NCBI GenBank assembly: GCA_017165825.1
Contig: CM029393.1
Coordinates: forward strand, 8,448,375 to 8,512,374
DNA from: Hepsetus odoe
Lineage: Eukaryota > Chordata > Actinopteri > Characiformes > Hepsetidae
Direction of reading: 5' to 3'
DNA length: 64,000 bases
How positions within the stretch are numbered: the first letter of the stretch is position 1; every line of letters starts with the position of its first letter. This document shows, piece after piece, positions 32,764 to 45,370 of this stretch. A program made the translations under genes and the position numbers. Under the pieces are notes generated by a model. The model was not told the origin of the DNA and searched no databases. It worked only from the letters and a program-made list of their open reading frames with translations.

Positions 32764-34189
32764 ATATATATGACATTAGCATGTATACAATATTGATGAT
32801 GAGGTTGAGATTTGACTAATATTTCATAGCGGGTGTATTGCGCTCTTGTTTAACAGAATGTTGTTATAAATGTATTTTTCTAATCCAGCGAAATATGTTC
32901 CCAGTTCCTGCATTCAATTTTTTTTTTTTTGTAAGTGCATAACAAATACAGCCATCAAATTTCACACCAGTCCCTCCTTTTTAACCTTGTGTTTGTCCTC
33001 TAAAAGTGCAGCTAGTCAAGAATGCTACTCATTTGTTGCCTCCTTCAAGATGCAAATAGCCAATGAAGCGACCAGAGCTTGGGATGGGTCCGTGTTGACC
33101 TTGAATGATCACCGGCTGGTTAATATGGAAAGAGCAGAATGACTGCGATCGTTGCTAAGAAATCGAGTAGTGAGGCTGTATCTCTGGGAGAGAAACCGAG
33201 AGAGAGATCACAGCCATCTGTATCAAATGCAGGGAGATTTTTTTAAAGGTATGTTTCGTTCCGGGCACCGTGGGCTGCGGCAACAGCCTGAATGCAAAGT
33301 GACAGGCTGCAGAAATGTGCCTTTTCCTGAATCGCCTCATTCCTCACCCAGAGCACAGCGGTACCGCTCTGAACTGCTGGTGTGAGTTCAGGATCCGGTG
33401 TTTCCATGACGGATCAGAGCATCTCCTGCAGGCTTTTTCATGTGTCAACATCACACACCCTGGTGAGGAGAAAACAAAAATGCTGCTTATGGCTGTTGGA
33501 GACAGAGTTACTCTTCAAACGAGAAACAAAGACGTCTCGGCTGCATTGATACGGCAATTCATGGACACCCATGTCCCTTTATTGGATTTGGGAACTGAAA
33601 GCTGAAGACACACTAGGGGAAAAATCTCTTGCTTATAAGAAGATGAATTAAGAATATGCTCAGAAGTCTTTTTTTCTTCTTTGGAAAAGTTTGATTCATG
33701 GACTGCCTTATTTATGTCTGGTCAGTTATGTTTAGATCATCCTTAGAGACATGAGTGTCAGGGAACCTGGAGGTGCTGAATTGTCCCCAGGTGTGCCTGA
33801 CCTGTGCTGTCCTGGGGAGTTTCTCCCCTTTTCACTTTCTGAGTAGAGGGTTAGACTCCAGCCACCCCACCACCCTGATTTATCCATAGTTCTCCTGCGA
33901 ACCTAAAAGTAAAAATACTCTTAAAATACTGTTTCTAATATATTTGTCTGGATAAGGGCATCTGCCAAATGATATAAATGTTATTCGCACCTGAATATTA
34001 ACAGTGACCATTTTAGTCTTGAAAATTTTTGGCCTTCAGATTTTTTGAGTTTAACAAACATCTGCATTTTTAATTTTAAATGCACATTTTAAAGCATTTT
34101 AAAGGTAAACAAATATTTTTACAATTATTTTTCAGGATATAGTGCTGCATTACTGTCTAACGGAGCTCCTCATGTCTCTGTCCATGCAG
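32764..34189. other. GRIP intron with a SINE relic
   Basis: Mostly unrecognised. At 33740-33985 the pieces GTGCTGTCCTGGGGAGTTTC and GGATAAGGGCATCTGCCAAA look like a decayed SINE ending in the common teleost 3' core. Confidence 0.45.
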
Positions 34190-34335
34190 GGAGGGCACAC
34201 TAAAGGCGGGTGACCGGATCCTCAGTGTGGACGGTGTCCCCTTACACAGCGCCTGCCATAGCGATTCCCTTACCGTTCTGGCACAGTGTGGCCAGGAGGC
34301 CCTCTTTCAAATCGAATATGACGTGTCCATCATGG
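34190..34335 (+). CDS. grip2: GRIP PDZ2, second-half exon
   Basis: This 146-bp exon lies between TCCATGCAG| and ATCATGG|GTGAG. It reads EGTLKAGDRILSVDGVPLHS, ACHSDSLTVLAQCGQEA and LFQIEYDVSIM. GDRILSVDG is the strand-D/turn signature of PDZ domains, and CHSDSLTVL is helix B. LFQIEYDV ends PDZ2 and leads to a short linker. LFQxEYDV is closer to GRIP2 than GRIP1 in my recollection. The exon begins with the last base of Arg and ends one base into Asp. Confidence 0.95.
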
Positions 34336-35037
34336 GTGAGCAGAGACTTTACACGGGTCCGAACTTACACACGTCTTTGTCATCTTAAGCTGAAATGAAC
34401 CGCTTATTGGTCGATCAATCCTTAAAGACAGAGGCTCCAAAAAAGGGATCAGAGTAACAGCAGAAGTCAAAACCCCACTGGATAACAGAATATTTTAAAA
34501 CTTGGTCATCCCGCCCTGATCGTCCTGAACTTGGATACAGTTCTAATTATGCAGCTAAATCTGTACGTTGACAATAGAAACTAAGCACAGGCGGATCCCC
34601 TGGATAAAAATTCTCCCAGGCAGCAGCATTATGCTCTCCACCTTTTCCAGTTCAGCTTATCAACCTCGTGTCAAGTGCAGTTGAACTTTGCAATGTGAGA
34701 AGAAGATTGAATTTGAGAGGCAATTTGACCATGTTAGAAGCTAAGTGGGACAGACCCCATTCTCCCCACGGCCTGTTGATCACCGCCCTCCTGAGAGCGC
34801 TTGTTCCATCAGGTCAGATCTTTTGAGGTCTGGGCGGCCATGCCAATTTCTCTTCCTACGCTCACAAACAAAATCCCTGTCTGAACTTTCTAAACGATGA
34901 AAATAAAGATCTTAGCAGGTGAATGTTTTTGGGGAAATATTGTTTTTTGTTTTTCTTTTGATGTTCTTGTTTAGTTTTTATGAATAAGTTGAAGCTGAAT
35001 CTGCTTTAGACTAAGATGTTCTGTTTGATGATTTCAG

Positions 35038-35185
35038 ATTCAGTCACAAATGCCTCTGGACCGTTACTGGTGGAGATAGCGAAGTCACCCGGAGCGAGTC
35101 TGGGCATCACGTTGACCTCTGCCACCCACAGGAACAAGCAGGTCATCGTCATCGACAAGATCAAAGCCGCCAGCGTGGTGGACAG
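35038..35185 (+). CDS. grip2: GRIP PDZ3, first-half exon
   Basis: This 148-bp exon lies between GATTTCAG| and GACAG|GTGAC. It reads DSVTNASGPLLVEIAKSP, GASLGITLTSATHRNKQ and VIVIDKIKAASVVDR. ASLGITLTS is the ligand-binding loop of PDZ3. The donor is GTGAC, weaker than the other donors of the gene but still GT. The exon ends inside Arg, matching the next one. Confidence 0.95.
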
Positions 35186-36090
35186 GTGACAATCTCTTGT
35201 CTCCGTCTCAGTGTGTTCATGTTTCAGGCTCATATGTGATTAAAGCCGTCCCTGGAACACCTCCAAAAGTCTTCCTGTATGTCCACACTGGGAGTGGTGG
35301 GAGTGTCAAAGTGATTGGAAGGGGGGCGTGTTTTTAGGCGTTGAGGGCATCAAAATAAAGCCCAGTTAGCTTTATGGCAATGACATGATAAATGGTGGCC
35401 AATCAGAATGTAGAAGTGCTCTTGAGAGTTCCTGAGCACGCAACCATGAGAAGGTCTGTTCCAACCTAAAATGAGTTCCAAATTACAACTTGTAGACATA
35501 ATTGTTCCTCCAGAGCTCCCATTGGCTATTTACAATTCTTATGCTCCTTTAAAGTATTCAAGACCAGGTATTGTGTCGGTGTACTTCATGTATCGCAGCG
35601 CTCAGTAGCATCATCACCAGCATGGCCAGATTGATGGTTGATGAATGGTTGATGGATCCAGTGTGAATGCTGAACTAAAATCTGATCATGTCGTGCTGTG
35701 TGCTAGCCAATTTAGCTTTTTAATGGCAGCAGCTGAAAGAAAAAGAAGATGGATGGAGTCACTTAGGACATCCTTTGATAGTAGTTGTCTTCATCATAGA
35801 CGTTTATATTGAGTCATCCTCAAATAAGTAATACAACTTCATACTTGAGCTGCTGCCTTCAACTGTCCTGTAGAAAAGAGAGCCGCTCTGTTCTGAGTAT
35901 TTTTCGATGGTGGACCCATCTCACCCTGAAGGTACATAGACTTGTCCAGAAACACTATTGCGCTCATACAAGCTCCGTTACTACCATATCGCAACCATGC
36001 CAGTATCACTGCTGTACTGGGAATGATCCACTGATGTTTTTTTTTAGAACAGTTCCACACACTCTGTATCTTCTGCCTTTGTTTCTGCAG
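35186..36090. other. GRIP intron, nothing recognised
   Basis: A 0.9-kb intron within PDZ3. No repeat family could be supported. Confidence 0.5.
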
Positions 36091-36260
36091 ATCAGGAGCT
36101 TTGCATGTAGGTGATCACATCCTCTCCATAGATGGCACAAGTACAGAACACTGCTCTGTGCTGGAGGCCACCCAGCTGTTAGCCAGCACCTCAGATGTGG
36201 CCAAGTTGGAAGTCCTACCTGCTCATCACGCACGTCTGCCCAGCAAACCCCAGGACACTG
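36091..36260 (+). CDS. grip2: GRIP PDZ3, second-half exon; last + strand exon
   Basis: This 170-bp exon lies between GTTTCTGCAG| and GACACTG|GTGAG. It reads SGALHVGDHILSIDGTST, EHCSVLEATQLLASTSDVAK and LEVLPAHHARLPSKPQDT. GDHILSIDG is the strand-D/turn signature, and CSVLEATQLL is helix B. The exon leaves PDZ3 and enters the long PDZ3-PDZ4 linker in phase 1. No following + strand GRIP exon was found up to 64 kb. Transposon sequence begins within a few dozen bases of the donor. Confidence 0.95.
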
Positions 36261-36289
36261 GTGAGTGAGCTTCAGCCAAGGGAGACCAG

Positions 36290-37460
36290 TGTAGGAACTG
36301 TGGTGTAGGGTACTGTGTAGGAATATCTGGAAAGATTTTGCAAACCAATGATGGATCGGCCGTGAAGATGTTTGTCCACCTGCCTCTTGAGGTTTGACCG
36401 CAAGTTTTCAATGGGATTCTGGTCTGGAGAGTTTCCTGGCCATGGACCAAGGTTTTAGTGTTTTGTTCCCCGAACCACTTATTTATCACTTTTGCTTTAT
36501 GGCACGGTGCTCTGTCATGCTGGAAAAGTCATTGTTCTTCACCAGACTGTTCTTGGATGGTTGGAAGAAGTTGCTCTTGGAGGATGTTTTGGTTCCCTTC
36601 TTTATTCATGGCTGTGTTGTTCGGCAACATTGTGAGGGAGAAGCTCCACACATGAATGTACACAAGGGATGCATCAGAGAAAATGTCTTTACCCCAGTCC
36701 TCAGGAGTCCCTGTACCTTCTGCAGAACATCAATCTGTCCCTGGTGTTTCTCTTTGGAAGAAGTGGCTTCCTTGCTGACCTTCTTGACACCAGGCCCTCC
36801 TCCAAAAGTCTTCACCTCACTGTGTGTGCAGATGCACGCACACCTGCCTGCAGCCATTCCTGAGGAAGCTCTGCACTGATGGTGCTTCGATCCTGCAGTT
36901 GAATCAGCTTTCAAAGATGGTCCTGGTGCTTGCTGGACGTTCTTGGGCAGCACTGAAGCCTCTTCACAACGATTGAACCTCTCCTTGATGTTCTTCATGA
37001 GCCGATAAATGGTTGATTTAGGTGCAATCTTACTAGCAGCAATATCCTGGCCTGTGAAGCCTTTTATAAATAAAGCAATGATGATGCACAAGTTTCCTTG
37101 CAGGTAATCATGGTTAAAAGAGGAAGAACAATGATTTCAAGTACAACTTGCCTTTTAAACCATCCAGTCTGCTATTCTAACTCCATCAGCAGGACAGAGT
37201 GATCTCCAGCCATGTCCTTCTCAACACTCACCCGTGTTAACGAGAGGATCAGTGAAAGGAGTTCGTCAGGTCCTTTTGTGGATGAAATGCAGTGGAAGTG
37301 TTTTTTTGGGGGGGATTTTGTTGCACATAATTGCAGCTCATCAGACCATCTTCAGAACATTCTGGAGTTTATGCAAACTGCCATCATAAAAACTAAGGCA
37401 GCAAATTTGGGAATTAACATTTGTGCTGTTCTCAAAACTTTTGACCACGGAGAATTAAAA
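36290..37460 (-). mobile_element. Tc1/mariner-superfamily transposon remnant
   Basis: The minus strand contains KSTIYRLMKNIKERFNRCEE (N-terminal helix-turn-helix region, about 36985-37045) and, near 36375-36450, GNSPDQNPIENLRSNLKRQV (the acidic third-residue motif of DDE/DDD enzymes). CTCAAAACTTTTGACCACGG near 37430 looks like a terminal inverted repeat. Several frame breaks make it inactive. It starts almost at the splice donor of the preceding exon. Confidence 0.75.
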
Positions 37461-37868
37461 CTAATATTCTAGTTTAATTCATCTACAATGCATCTACAAT
37501 TTGCTTACCGAATAAAAAATGTTACTAAAATGAATTTTCCTGTTGGTCAGGGTATGACTTGCTTGACATTCTGATATTCTTGCAATAATACCAAAACAAT
37601 AAATAATGACTATAATAAACTAAACACTATTAATGTTTCATTTACTTTATTTAATCTATAAAGGAAAATGCTATAATTTGAAAATGCTGCTTGGTGGGTT
37701 AATAATTTTTAAAGAGCATTTTGTCATTGTGATCAATGTTCTGGATTGGTGTGAAATGGGCCACAGCACTAATTACTGTGCCATGAATTTTAAATTCCAG
37801 TCCCAGTGGAGGGCACTGGCAGGGACCAAATGAGAATGTTGGTAGGACGGACTTATAGAGCAGGCAAA

Positions 37869-37926
<58 letters not shown>

Positions 37927-39189
37927 CTAACCTGCTCTGTCATCTCATCGGCTGTCATCCCTTTTAATTAGCCTCTCTTCCTGCTTAATGCCGCCCCTGG
38001 AGCTTTAGACCACAGGCCAGATTTAATCATGAAGACCCACTCAACCCCAGAAATCTGGCAGGAAGAGACTGAACTCAAACTCTTCAGACTTGTGGGAGGT
38101 GTTGTGCTCCATTTACACACTGATGTGTTTGATGAACAGCTGGTTAATGGTGGCACAGCAGAGCTTTGTAATGGCCTCCGCTGATTCACCGTATTAGCAG
38201 CCTACGTGGGGTCTGAGTTTTTGCACTGCAGTCGAGTCAGTTCTTTAAACGTGTTGTCGAAACTTTTTGATTCAGTGACTTTGTAAATGTTCCCGCTCTC
38301 CGGTATGTCTTCGGAATACGCTTTCAGGACCTGTTCTGGTGTTACGACGCGGCTACAAGAAAGCGAAGAACATAAAAGCCCCCGGTGCTTATGCTTCCTT
38401 TGACTTTGATGTTCTTCATCGTTTTTGTAGCCTCAGAGAATCATCTGTATCATCCTCAACCTTAGATACCCCACACATTCATCCCACACACGTCCAATAA
38501 TTCTCATCCCTCTGGAGAGAGCCTCGTCTTGCGGTGCCTTGTGGCTGATTTCTCTTTATCGATTCGCTGCCAAACCCCATGCAGACAGGGGGGTGCTGCA
38601 CAGTTTTTAACCTCAATATCACTTTCTCAGGAAAATTGCCCAAATAAGAGACAAATGCTGATCATAATTTTATTTGCAGTAGCTTATGAGTAATCAGAGC
38701 TTGCAGAGAGGTGCACAGAATCACCTATCATCATATCATCACATTGTACATGTCTGTTGTGTTGTGTTGTAGGCATATCATCATCCTCGGGGTTAGATAG
38801 AGTCCCAAAGAATCTGAGGAACTCAAAATGTAGTTTTGTCATGTTGTTATGTTGTCTTATACGTGCAATACATGGTCCTGGAGGAAGTAGGTTTCTATTC
38901 GCTGTGCACTGTGTATATGGTTGAAATGACAATTAAACTTGACTCAAAAAGAGAAAACTAGAATTAAATGATTTATTTAGTCCAATATTACACAAATCTA
39001 ATAAATAAGTAACTTTGTGTTAATAAAAACGTATGTATAAAAGCACAAATCTATACAGTTAGAAGGGATATTGTGTATTTGAAAATGTTCTTGAAGCTGT
39101 CTTCAGGGAATTCCAGTATAATTAGTGATCCTGTTCAGTACCTGGTTTGGTTAATTGGTGCTTCATTAAGTTGAATTAGGTGCTGCTGA
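37461..39189. other. No exon found; CA repeat at 37875-37921
   Basis: A pure CA run lies at 37875-37921. The rest, including the ATCATC-rich stretch at 38725-38800, could not be assigned. Confidence 0.45.
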
Positions 39190-40380
39190 TGGAAGTGAAT
39201 AGTTACCTGGTTGTAAAAGTGTCAAAGTGTAAAAGTGGTAAGACAGATAAAAAGAAGGAGGAGGATAAGGAGATCTGGTGGTGCAATTCAGAAGTTCAGG
39301 AGTGTATACAGAAGAAGAGGCAGGTGAAGAAGAAGTGGGACAGTCAGAGAGATGAAGAAAGTAGGCAGGAGGACATGGAGATGAAGCGCACTCACAGGTG
39401 AACAGAGTGTGTTGAGCAGCTGATGAATGAAGAGAATGAGAGAGAGAGAGGATTGGATGATGTGAGGACACTGAACCAGGAAGTGCAGCAAAAAAGCAAG
39501 ATGGAAGTAAGGACAGCGATGAAGTAAGGCTGTTGGTTCGGATGATATACCAGTGGAAGCATGGAGGTCTTTCGGGGAGATGGCAGTTGAGTTTCTGATC
39601 AGATTGTTTAACAAAATCTTGGAAAGTGAGAGGAACCTGAGGAGTAGAGAAGAAATGTACTGGTACCGATTTTCAAGAAAAAGAGTGATGCACAGAGCTG
39701 TAGTAACTATAGAGGGATAAAGTTGATCAGCCACAGCATGAAGTTCTGGGAAAGAGTCTTGGAAGTGAGGTTAAGAAAAAGGTGATGATTAGTGAACAGC
39801 AGTATGGTTTCATGCAGAGAACGAGCACTACAGAAGCAATGTGTGCTCTGAGGGTGCTGATGGAGAAGAACAGAGAAGGTCAGAGGAGGTTGTATTGTGC
39901 CTTTGTGGACTTGGAGAAAGCAGATGACAGGGTGCCTAGAGAGGAAGTCAGGTGTGGCAGAGAAGTATTTCAGAGTGTTACAGGACATGTATGAGGGCAG
40001 TGTGACAAGGATGAGGTCTGCAGTAGGAGTGACGGATGCATTTAAAGTAGTTGGATTACATCAAGGATCAATGCTGAGACCATTCTTGTTTATAATAGTA
40101 ATGCACATGTTGATGGAGAAGTTAGACAGAAGTCCTCGTGAACAATTATGTTTGCTGATGATATTGTCATCTGTAGTGGGAATAGGGAGCAGCTTGATGA
40201 GAACCTGGAGAGATGGAGATTTCAGTTCAGGGAGGTTGGAATGGGTAGAGAAAAGTGATAAGAGTGATCTGTGACAGACATCTACCAGCGAGAGTGAAAG
40301 GAAAGGCTTACAGAATGATAGTGAAACCAGCTATGCAATACTCCTTGGAGACAGTAGCACTGATGAAAAGACTTTTCATT
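39190..40380 (+). mobile_element. LINE-R copy 4 with reverse-transcriptase core
   Basis: Encodes NSEVQECIQKKRQVKKKW (39270-39345), then RT pieces QYGFMQRTSTTEAMCALRVL and YCAFVDLEKADDRVPREEV (39800-39950), EKYFRVLQDMYEGSVTRMRS and VVGLHQGSMLRPFLF (39960-40090). A frameshifted FADD-like region follows at about 40150. The normal Tyr of the AYDRVP motif is missing (KADDRVP) and frames shift repeatedly, so the copy is dead. It is the longest LINE-R copy here and reaches the RT domain. Confidence 0.88.
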
Positions 40381-42676
40381 TTCGCAGGGTGTGACGACCA
40401 TTTCTGCGTTTAAGACACTTAATTTCTAGTTTTATAACAGAATGTCAATGCCCTGAAATCTGAGGCTGGAGTACAAAGATGTTTTCTTCTTTTATTTTTA
40501 TTCACATGATGGATTTGGATGATGTTTTGTAAATCTGTTCCAGATTCCAGTGGGAGCTGCTTGTAGATAATGGGGGGAAATAACAGTGCTGTTGACTATT
40601 ATTGCATTTATCCCCCCCCTGCTCTTCTCTGGACAGAAAGATTGGAGAAGATGCTCCCTGATGCATTCAGACAAGTGGCAGCTTCTTCCAGGATCTGATT
40701 CATGCTGCTAATTTCTTCCCAGAGCGATATGTGGGTCAGCTCCCGTCGAGCTGGAGAAGCATGTGCATGGAGATGCGAGGTTGCAGGAAGGGGAAGGCTG
40801 CATGTGCGGTGTGGACTTTAATGAAGAACTGACGCCCAGGAGCGAGGCTCGCTTTGATGTTACAGGCAAACACGAAGAAAAAAAAAAAGCTATAGCTTGA
40901 TATATTGGCCCTCATCTCATGAAAGTTTGATCACATTTTTTTTTGTCACATTTCAGGCTGGAAAAAATGCAAAGATGTGTCAAATAAATGTGTCATCCGT
41001 GACTGTGTGCATCGTTTGAGGCCTCAAGAGTTGCAAGTGATGCATAATAGATGGCGTCTTTCACAGAGGTGTCCATGAGCCCAGACTGAACAGCCATGTG
41101 CGTTGCTTGAAGCCAAGGAAATCTTCAGAAGACAAGTTTCTGAGACAAGCGTTAGCTTGTGCTTTTAATCCGCTGCATACTCAAAGAACTGGAGGTTGTA
41201 GCTTCAGAAAAACGCACTTTGTTTGTGCCAGACGGAAGCGTGAGGCTGCAGTGTTAAACCTGATGGATTTGAGACCCACAATGTGGCCGAATTTAATGCT
41301 CGATTCATTTAGAAACTTCATTCACGCAAATCCCTGCCCACTACATCTCCACTCATGAGATGCACGGTTTTAAAGGCTCAGTGGCAACTTTAATTGGATG
41401 CTCCAGCATAGATAAATCTCATCTTATTAACATTCAAGTTACTCTCACTCTCTCACTCATTTTCTGAGCCACTTGCCCTGAAGGTTGTGGGCAGTGCTAG
41501 GATCCATCCCTCTCACAGGGTGAAAGGCGGCACAGGTCTCCAGTCCATTGCAGGGCAAGCACACCTTTGAGAGGAGCATTATTGGCAGGAACTTCACCGT
41601 TTTTAGCGACCGAAGTGCAAAGTGAAAAGCAGCGGTTGCTTGATAGGGCTCAAAAGGGCACAAATCTTCCAGACTGCCCTCCTTTCTTTGATTTTCTTTG
41701 CTTGCTCGATGTACGATATGATAATCTTTGTTTGCAACAGAGGAAAATATGCTTCAGTGCTGTAGTCATGTGTTTTTTTGCCTTCTCTGCCAGTCATGTG
41801 ATTGAAATTATGGGCAGGGGATCGTCAAAATAAAGTTTGATTGGCAAATTAAAAATCAGAAGTTCAGTAATGTAGAGCTAGTGGTGCTCTTATGATGTTT
41901 CCCATCACAAAATCCAAACTGTGGACGTATCACGGTTAGAAAGATTGTCTTTGAGGTTTTGCCGCTGTATCTGTTGTTGGACAAAATCCCAGAACTTGAG
42001 TAGATTGAGTAAAATATGTTGGACCACATTCGTTGGCCCACTCCAGCCTTCCCAAACTTCAGTTTTTCACATAATGCACAGTCAGGACGCGTCCAATGAG
42101 AATGCGCTTAGTGCCTTGTCCAGTCTTTGATTGACTTCTCCAGGAACATTAGTCAGCGATTAGAACCCAAACACTCCTCACCTCTTCGTTTCCACCCACG
42201 TGTTCTCCGTGTTTGACGTGGCCTTTTAAAGGCAATATTGTAATCTCCTTACCGCCTTTAAGCTCCGAAGGCGCGTGCAAGTCTTCACGGCCATCGTTTT
42301 GCGTCTCCTCCACTCCCACGCCGAAGCGGAGCTGTGTTTCCTCGAGAGACGAAGGCGATGAGCTTAGCTTAAGCTGTGAGGAGCGGGGATTTACCCCTCC
42401 TGGATTTGCCGATCAAAAATGATGCGGTGCCTCCTTTCCTTGGCGCTCGTCAGTGTGGATGGCGCTACTTAACCTGGTGGCTGTAAATCTGTCTCACGGC
42501 AGGGTTTCTTGTTTTACTCTCCCAGTTTGAGTGACAGGAGATGAATCTAAATTTTGCCTTTACTTTAAATACAGCAGACACACTTTGAGATTAGTGATGC
42601 TTTTTTTAAAAATTGTAGTAGGCCTATATTGGGAGAGTGTGGATCTCATTAAATGGCTTAATGTGCAGCACACACA

Positions 42677-42712
<36 letters not shown>

Positions 42713-43040
42713 GTTTAAAAGCTTCTTATGTTTTTGCTTATGCTGAGGCTGAAAGTTAGCAAACGCCTGTCATGTCTTTCAGAAGAAGTCACACTGGGAT
42801 AATCACCTGCGTCCTTAATGAACAGCCGGACGTTACTGATGACTAACAGGATGCGTGGCTTCTTGCATTTGCCTTTTTTTCCTAGAAAATGAAATGTGAA
42901 ATGAAAAACTTTCTGTACGAGAAGCCCAGTTTGTTTCTTACTTTCTTGTGATGGATAAAATTCAGAGAATTAGTGGAAGTGGAATTGTAAAAGTGTGGGT
43001 TTATTAGGCCAAGCTCTGAAAAAACACTGCACTGTACACA
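40381..43040. other. No exon found; minor repeats only
   Basis: A fragment of the mid-size dispersed repeat lies at 41440-41565 (TTCTGAGCCACTTGCCCTGA and CAGGGTGAAAGGCGG). A CA run lies at about 42684-42711. I searched both strands by eye for PDZ4 or PDZ7 coding signatures and found none. Confidence 0.45.
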
Positions 43041-43213
43041 AGGTTTGATTCCCAGACCAGTAGGTTGCCTTGAGGTACCCTTGAGCAAGGTACCGTACCA
43101 TCACGTCTCCCTGGGCGTTTTAAATAGCTGCCCCCTGCTGAGCGGAGGTTGCATTTCCTCGTGTTTCGCTATGTGTCGTGTTTCACAATGGCAATAGTCA
43201 CTTTCACTTTAAA
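43041..43213 (+). repeat. SINE-A copy, left arm of a tail-to-tail pair
   Basis: GGTTTGATTCCCAGACCAGT, CCCTTGAGCAAGGTACCG and AATAGTCACTTTCACTTT. It is followed within about 10 bp by an inverted copy. Confidence 0.85.
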
Positions 43214-43221
43214 GATGATGG

Positions 43222-43449
43222 AAGTGAAGTGAAAGTGACAACCCTTGTCATAATGAAATTAGACCTCTGCATTAAACCCAAGCACTCAAACACTGTGCAG
43301 CAGTGGGCAGCTATTGAAAGCACCCGGGGAGCAGCGACAGGGACGGTACCTTGCTCAAGGGTACCTCAGGGCAACCTTCTGGTGAGGGAATCGAACCCAC
43401 AATCTTCCAATTCAGGGGCAACTCCCTAACCACTAGGCTCCCGCTGCCA
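43222..43449 (-). repeat. SINE-A copy, right arm of a tail-to-tail pair
   Basis: AAGTGAAGTGAAAGTGACAA, GGGGAGCAGCGACAGGGACG and CCACTAGGCTCCCGCTGCC. With the previous copy it makes an inverted repeat of about 400 bp. Confidence 0.88.
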
Positions 43450-44914
43450 TGGAGGAAACATGGGTTTACGTTGCCAGAGGAACCATAGCTTTTTTAGGCA
43501 TTTACCCCAGCAAGGGGTTCAAAAACATGTCTGATATATTTTTAAATGTGTCATTATATGTATTATATCTGACAGTTTCTGAAAACCGAAACACGTTCCC
43601 AGGTTGCTTATTCCTAACCAGCATAACCTTTGCTCATTATTAACACTCATTCCAGCAGCTTTTAGCCATTACACTCTCTTCAGGCGTCTCATTCACATCA
43701 CCACGTCTGTGAAACATTCACAATGTGTGTTTCGCCTGCACGGCGCAATTAGACATTCTGCTCCGAATTGCTTTATTTACATCTGAACCATTGAATCCTG
43801 CAGAGATCTGTGGGATTGCGATGAGATCTTTATGGCCCTCACCCCTCCCTGAGTGATGGGAACTTCTTGTCTTCATGGAAACTTAGCAAGAGCTGTAAAA
43901 GTCCTGTTGGTTGGATGCTGACCTCAATCTTCAAAACAAATCTTCCTTTTGTGTTCAGAAAGTACAAGTCTTTCGTCAATGGGTTGGAAAAAAGAGAGGT
44001 ATTCAGGAAAAGGTCATGAAATGAAAAGAAGGGCTGCTTTTGATGCATAAAATTCATCATTATTTGTGGACCTTAGTATAAAAAAGTTCACAGAGAAGTT
44101 AGTTCACTATTTTAACATCTGCAAATGTCCTCCTTTACTGGGAACATTGTTACGATCCATTTTCTATCAAAAAAAAAAGCCCTTAAAATGTGTTTTGGCC
44201 TTTTATGCCGAATATGGCCGAGTAGTTTAGCTAGCCTGAAGAGAGTGTTACAGTTTAAACCACCACCTGGAGCATAAGCATACTTCAGAGACACACACAC
44301 ACACAAACACACACATACACACACTATCAAATACGCAAACCCACACACACGCTCTCAATTATTCATCCTGCCTGGAGCAGTCAGGACTTCATTAACCCGT
44401 TCCAAATGAGCTTCCTCATTGTTTTGGGAGAGCATTCATTTTCAAGACCTCTGTATTAGAATGGAGATTATCATTCGAGTACGACTTGAACAGGCCTCCG
44501 GGACCCCAAATGAAGGATTTGAGCATTGTGTAGATTATTAATGCTGTTCCCACCATTAATAATCCCTCACAATCCTTCTTAATTAACAAAGCCAAGAGAT
44601 ATGTCTGTCTCCGGCCGTGCCGTCTTCGTTCCTGTGCATGACGTTGGTTCATTTGCACACACTGTGGATGCAGTGAACCCTATCAGCGAGGTAATATTCT
44701 GTTTTGCTATGCACCTCCCCTCCCCCCTTTCCCTCTTTAAATGGGTCATCTCAGACTGGAGCTGTGGAATTTGGAAAAATGCATCATATAAGAATTAATT
44801 GCCAAACATGACATTTAGCAGACGTCCAGCTCTGGCTTGCCACATAAAGAGTAAAAATGTCTTTCTTGATGTGAATTATTGGAAAATGTCCAGTGAAATG
44901 AAGTGAAATGCCGG
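43450..44914. other. No exon found; CA-rich runs at 44290-44350
   Basis: Mostly unrecognised sequence. Interrupted CA runs lie at 44290-44350. Confidence 0.4.
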
Positions 44915-45370
44915 CTTGATCATCTGGAATCATCTGCACCTGTTTCTTCACTGCTTCATGTCTTAAGTGAGACGCTTTGTTCTGCTTGAAGGTTCAGACG
45001 TAGATCACTGTGTGGATTAACCAACACAGAACTATCAAACTGCTCAGGTACAGAGACTGGACTGAACATGAGAGACAACAACACTGTCCTTCAGGAAGAT
45101 CTGGAGAACTGCTCAGGTACAGAGACTGGACTGAACATGAGAGACAACAACACTGTCCTTCAGGAAGATCTGGAGAACTGCTCAGGTACAGAGACTGGAC
45201 TGAAAATGAGAGACAACAACACTGTCCTTCAGGAAGATCTGGAGAACTGCTCCTGAACAAGACATAAAAAATGCAGTCTGAGGCAAAATATGAAGAAATG
45301 AGGGGCTAAAGACTTAGCATTACTAATGTTGAGGGTCTCAAAAGTTCATGTTTCCAAAAAAGCAGGTCCA
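44915..45370. mobile_element. Tc1-MITE relative containing a 69-bp tandem array
   Basis: The left part ATCATCTGGAATCATCTGCA with CCTGTTTCTTC also occurs at 54355. The centre is the tandem array. After it come TGAAGAAATGAGGGGCTAAA and GACTTAGC, similar to the end of the 32389-32763 MITE (TGAAGAAATGGGTGTTCAGG). It has no transposase. Confidence 0.65.
45042..45250. repeat. 69-bp tandem repeat, three units
   Basis: Units begin GCTCAGGTACAGAGACTGG at 45042, 45111 and 45180 and contain ACACTGTCCTTCAGGAAGAT. The units are nearly identical. One visible difference is GAACATG versus GAAAATG in the third. 69 is divisible by three, so frames stay open, but no protein family is suggested. Confidence 0.95.

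Noticed and set aside
36606..37091. 161-codon minus-strand open frame as a host gene
   Set aside because: It contains the helix-turn-helix part of a mariner-type transposase and lies inside that remnant.
45042..45250. CRISPR-like array (three direct repeats)
   Set aside because: Units are adjacent without spacers, lie in a mobile-element relic, and the genome is eukaryotic.
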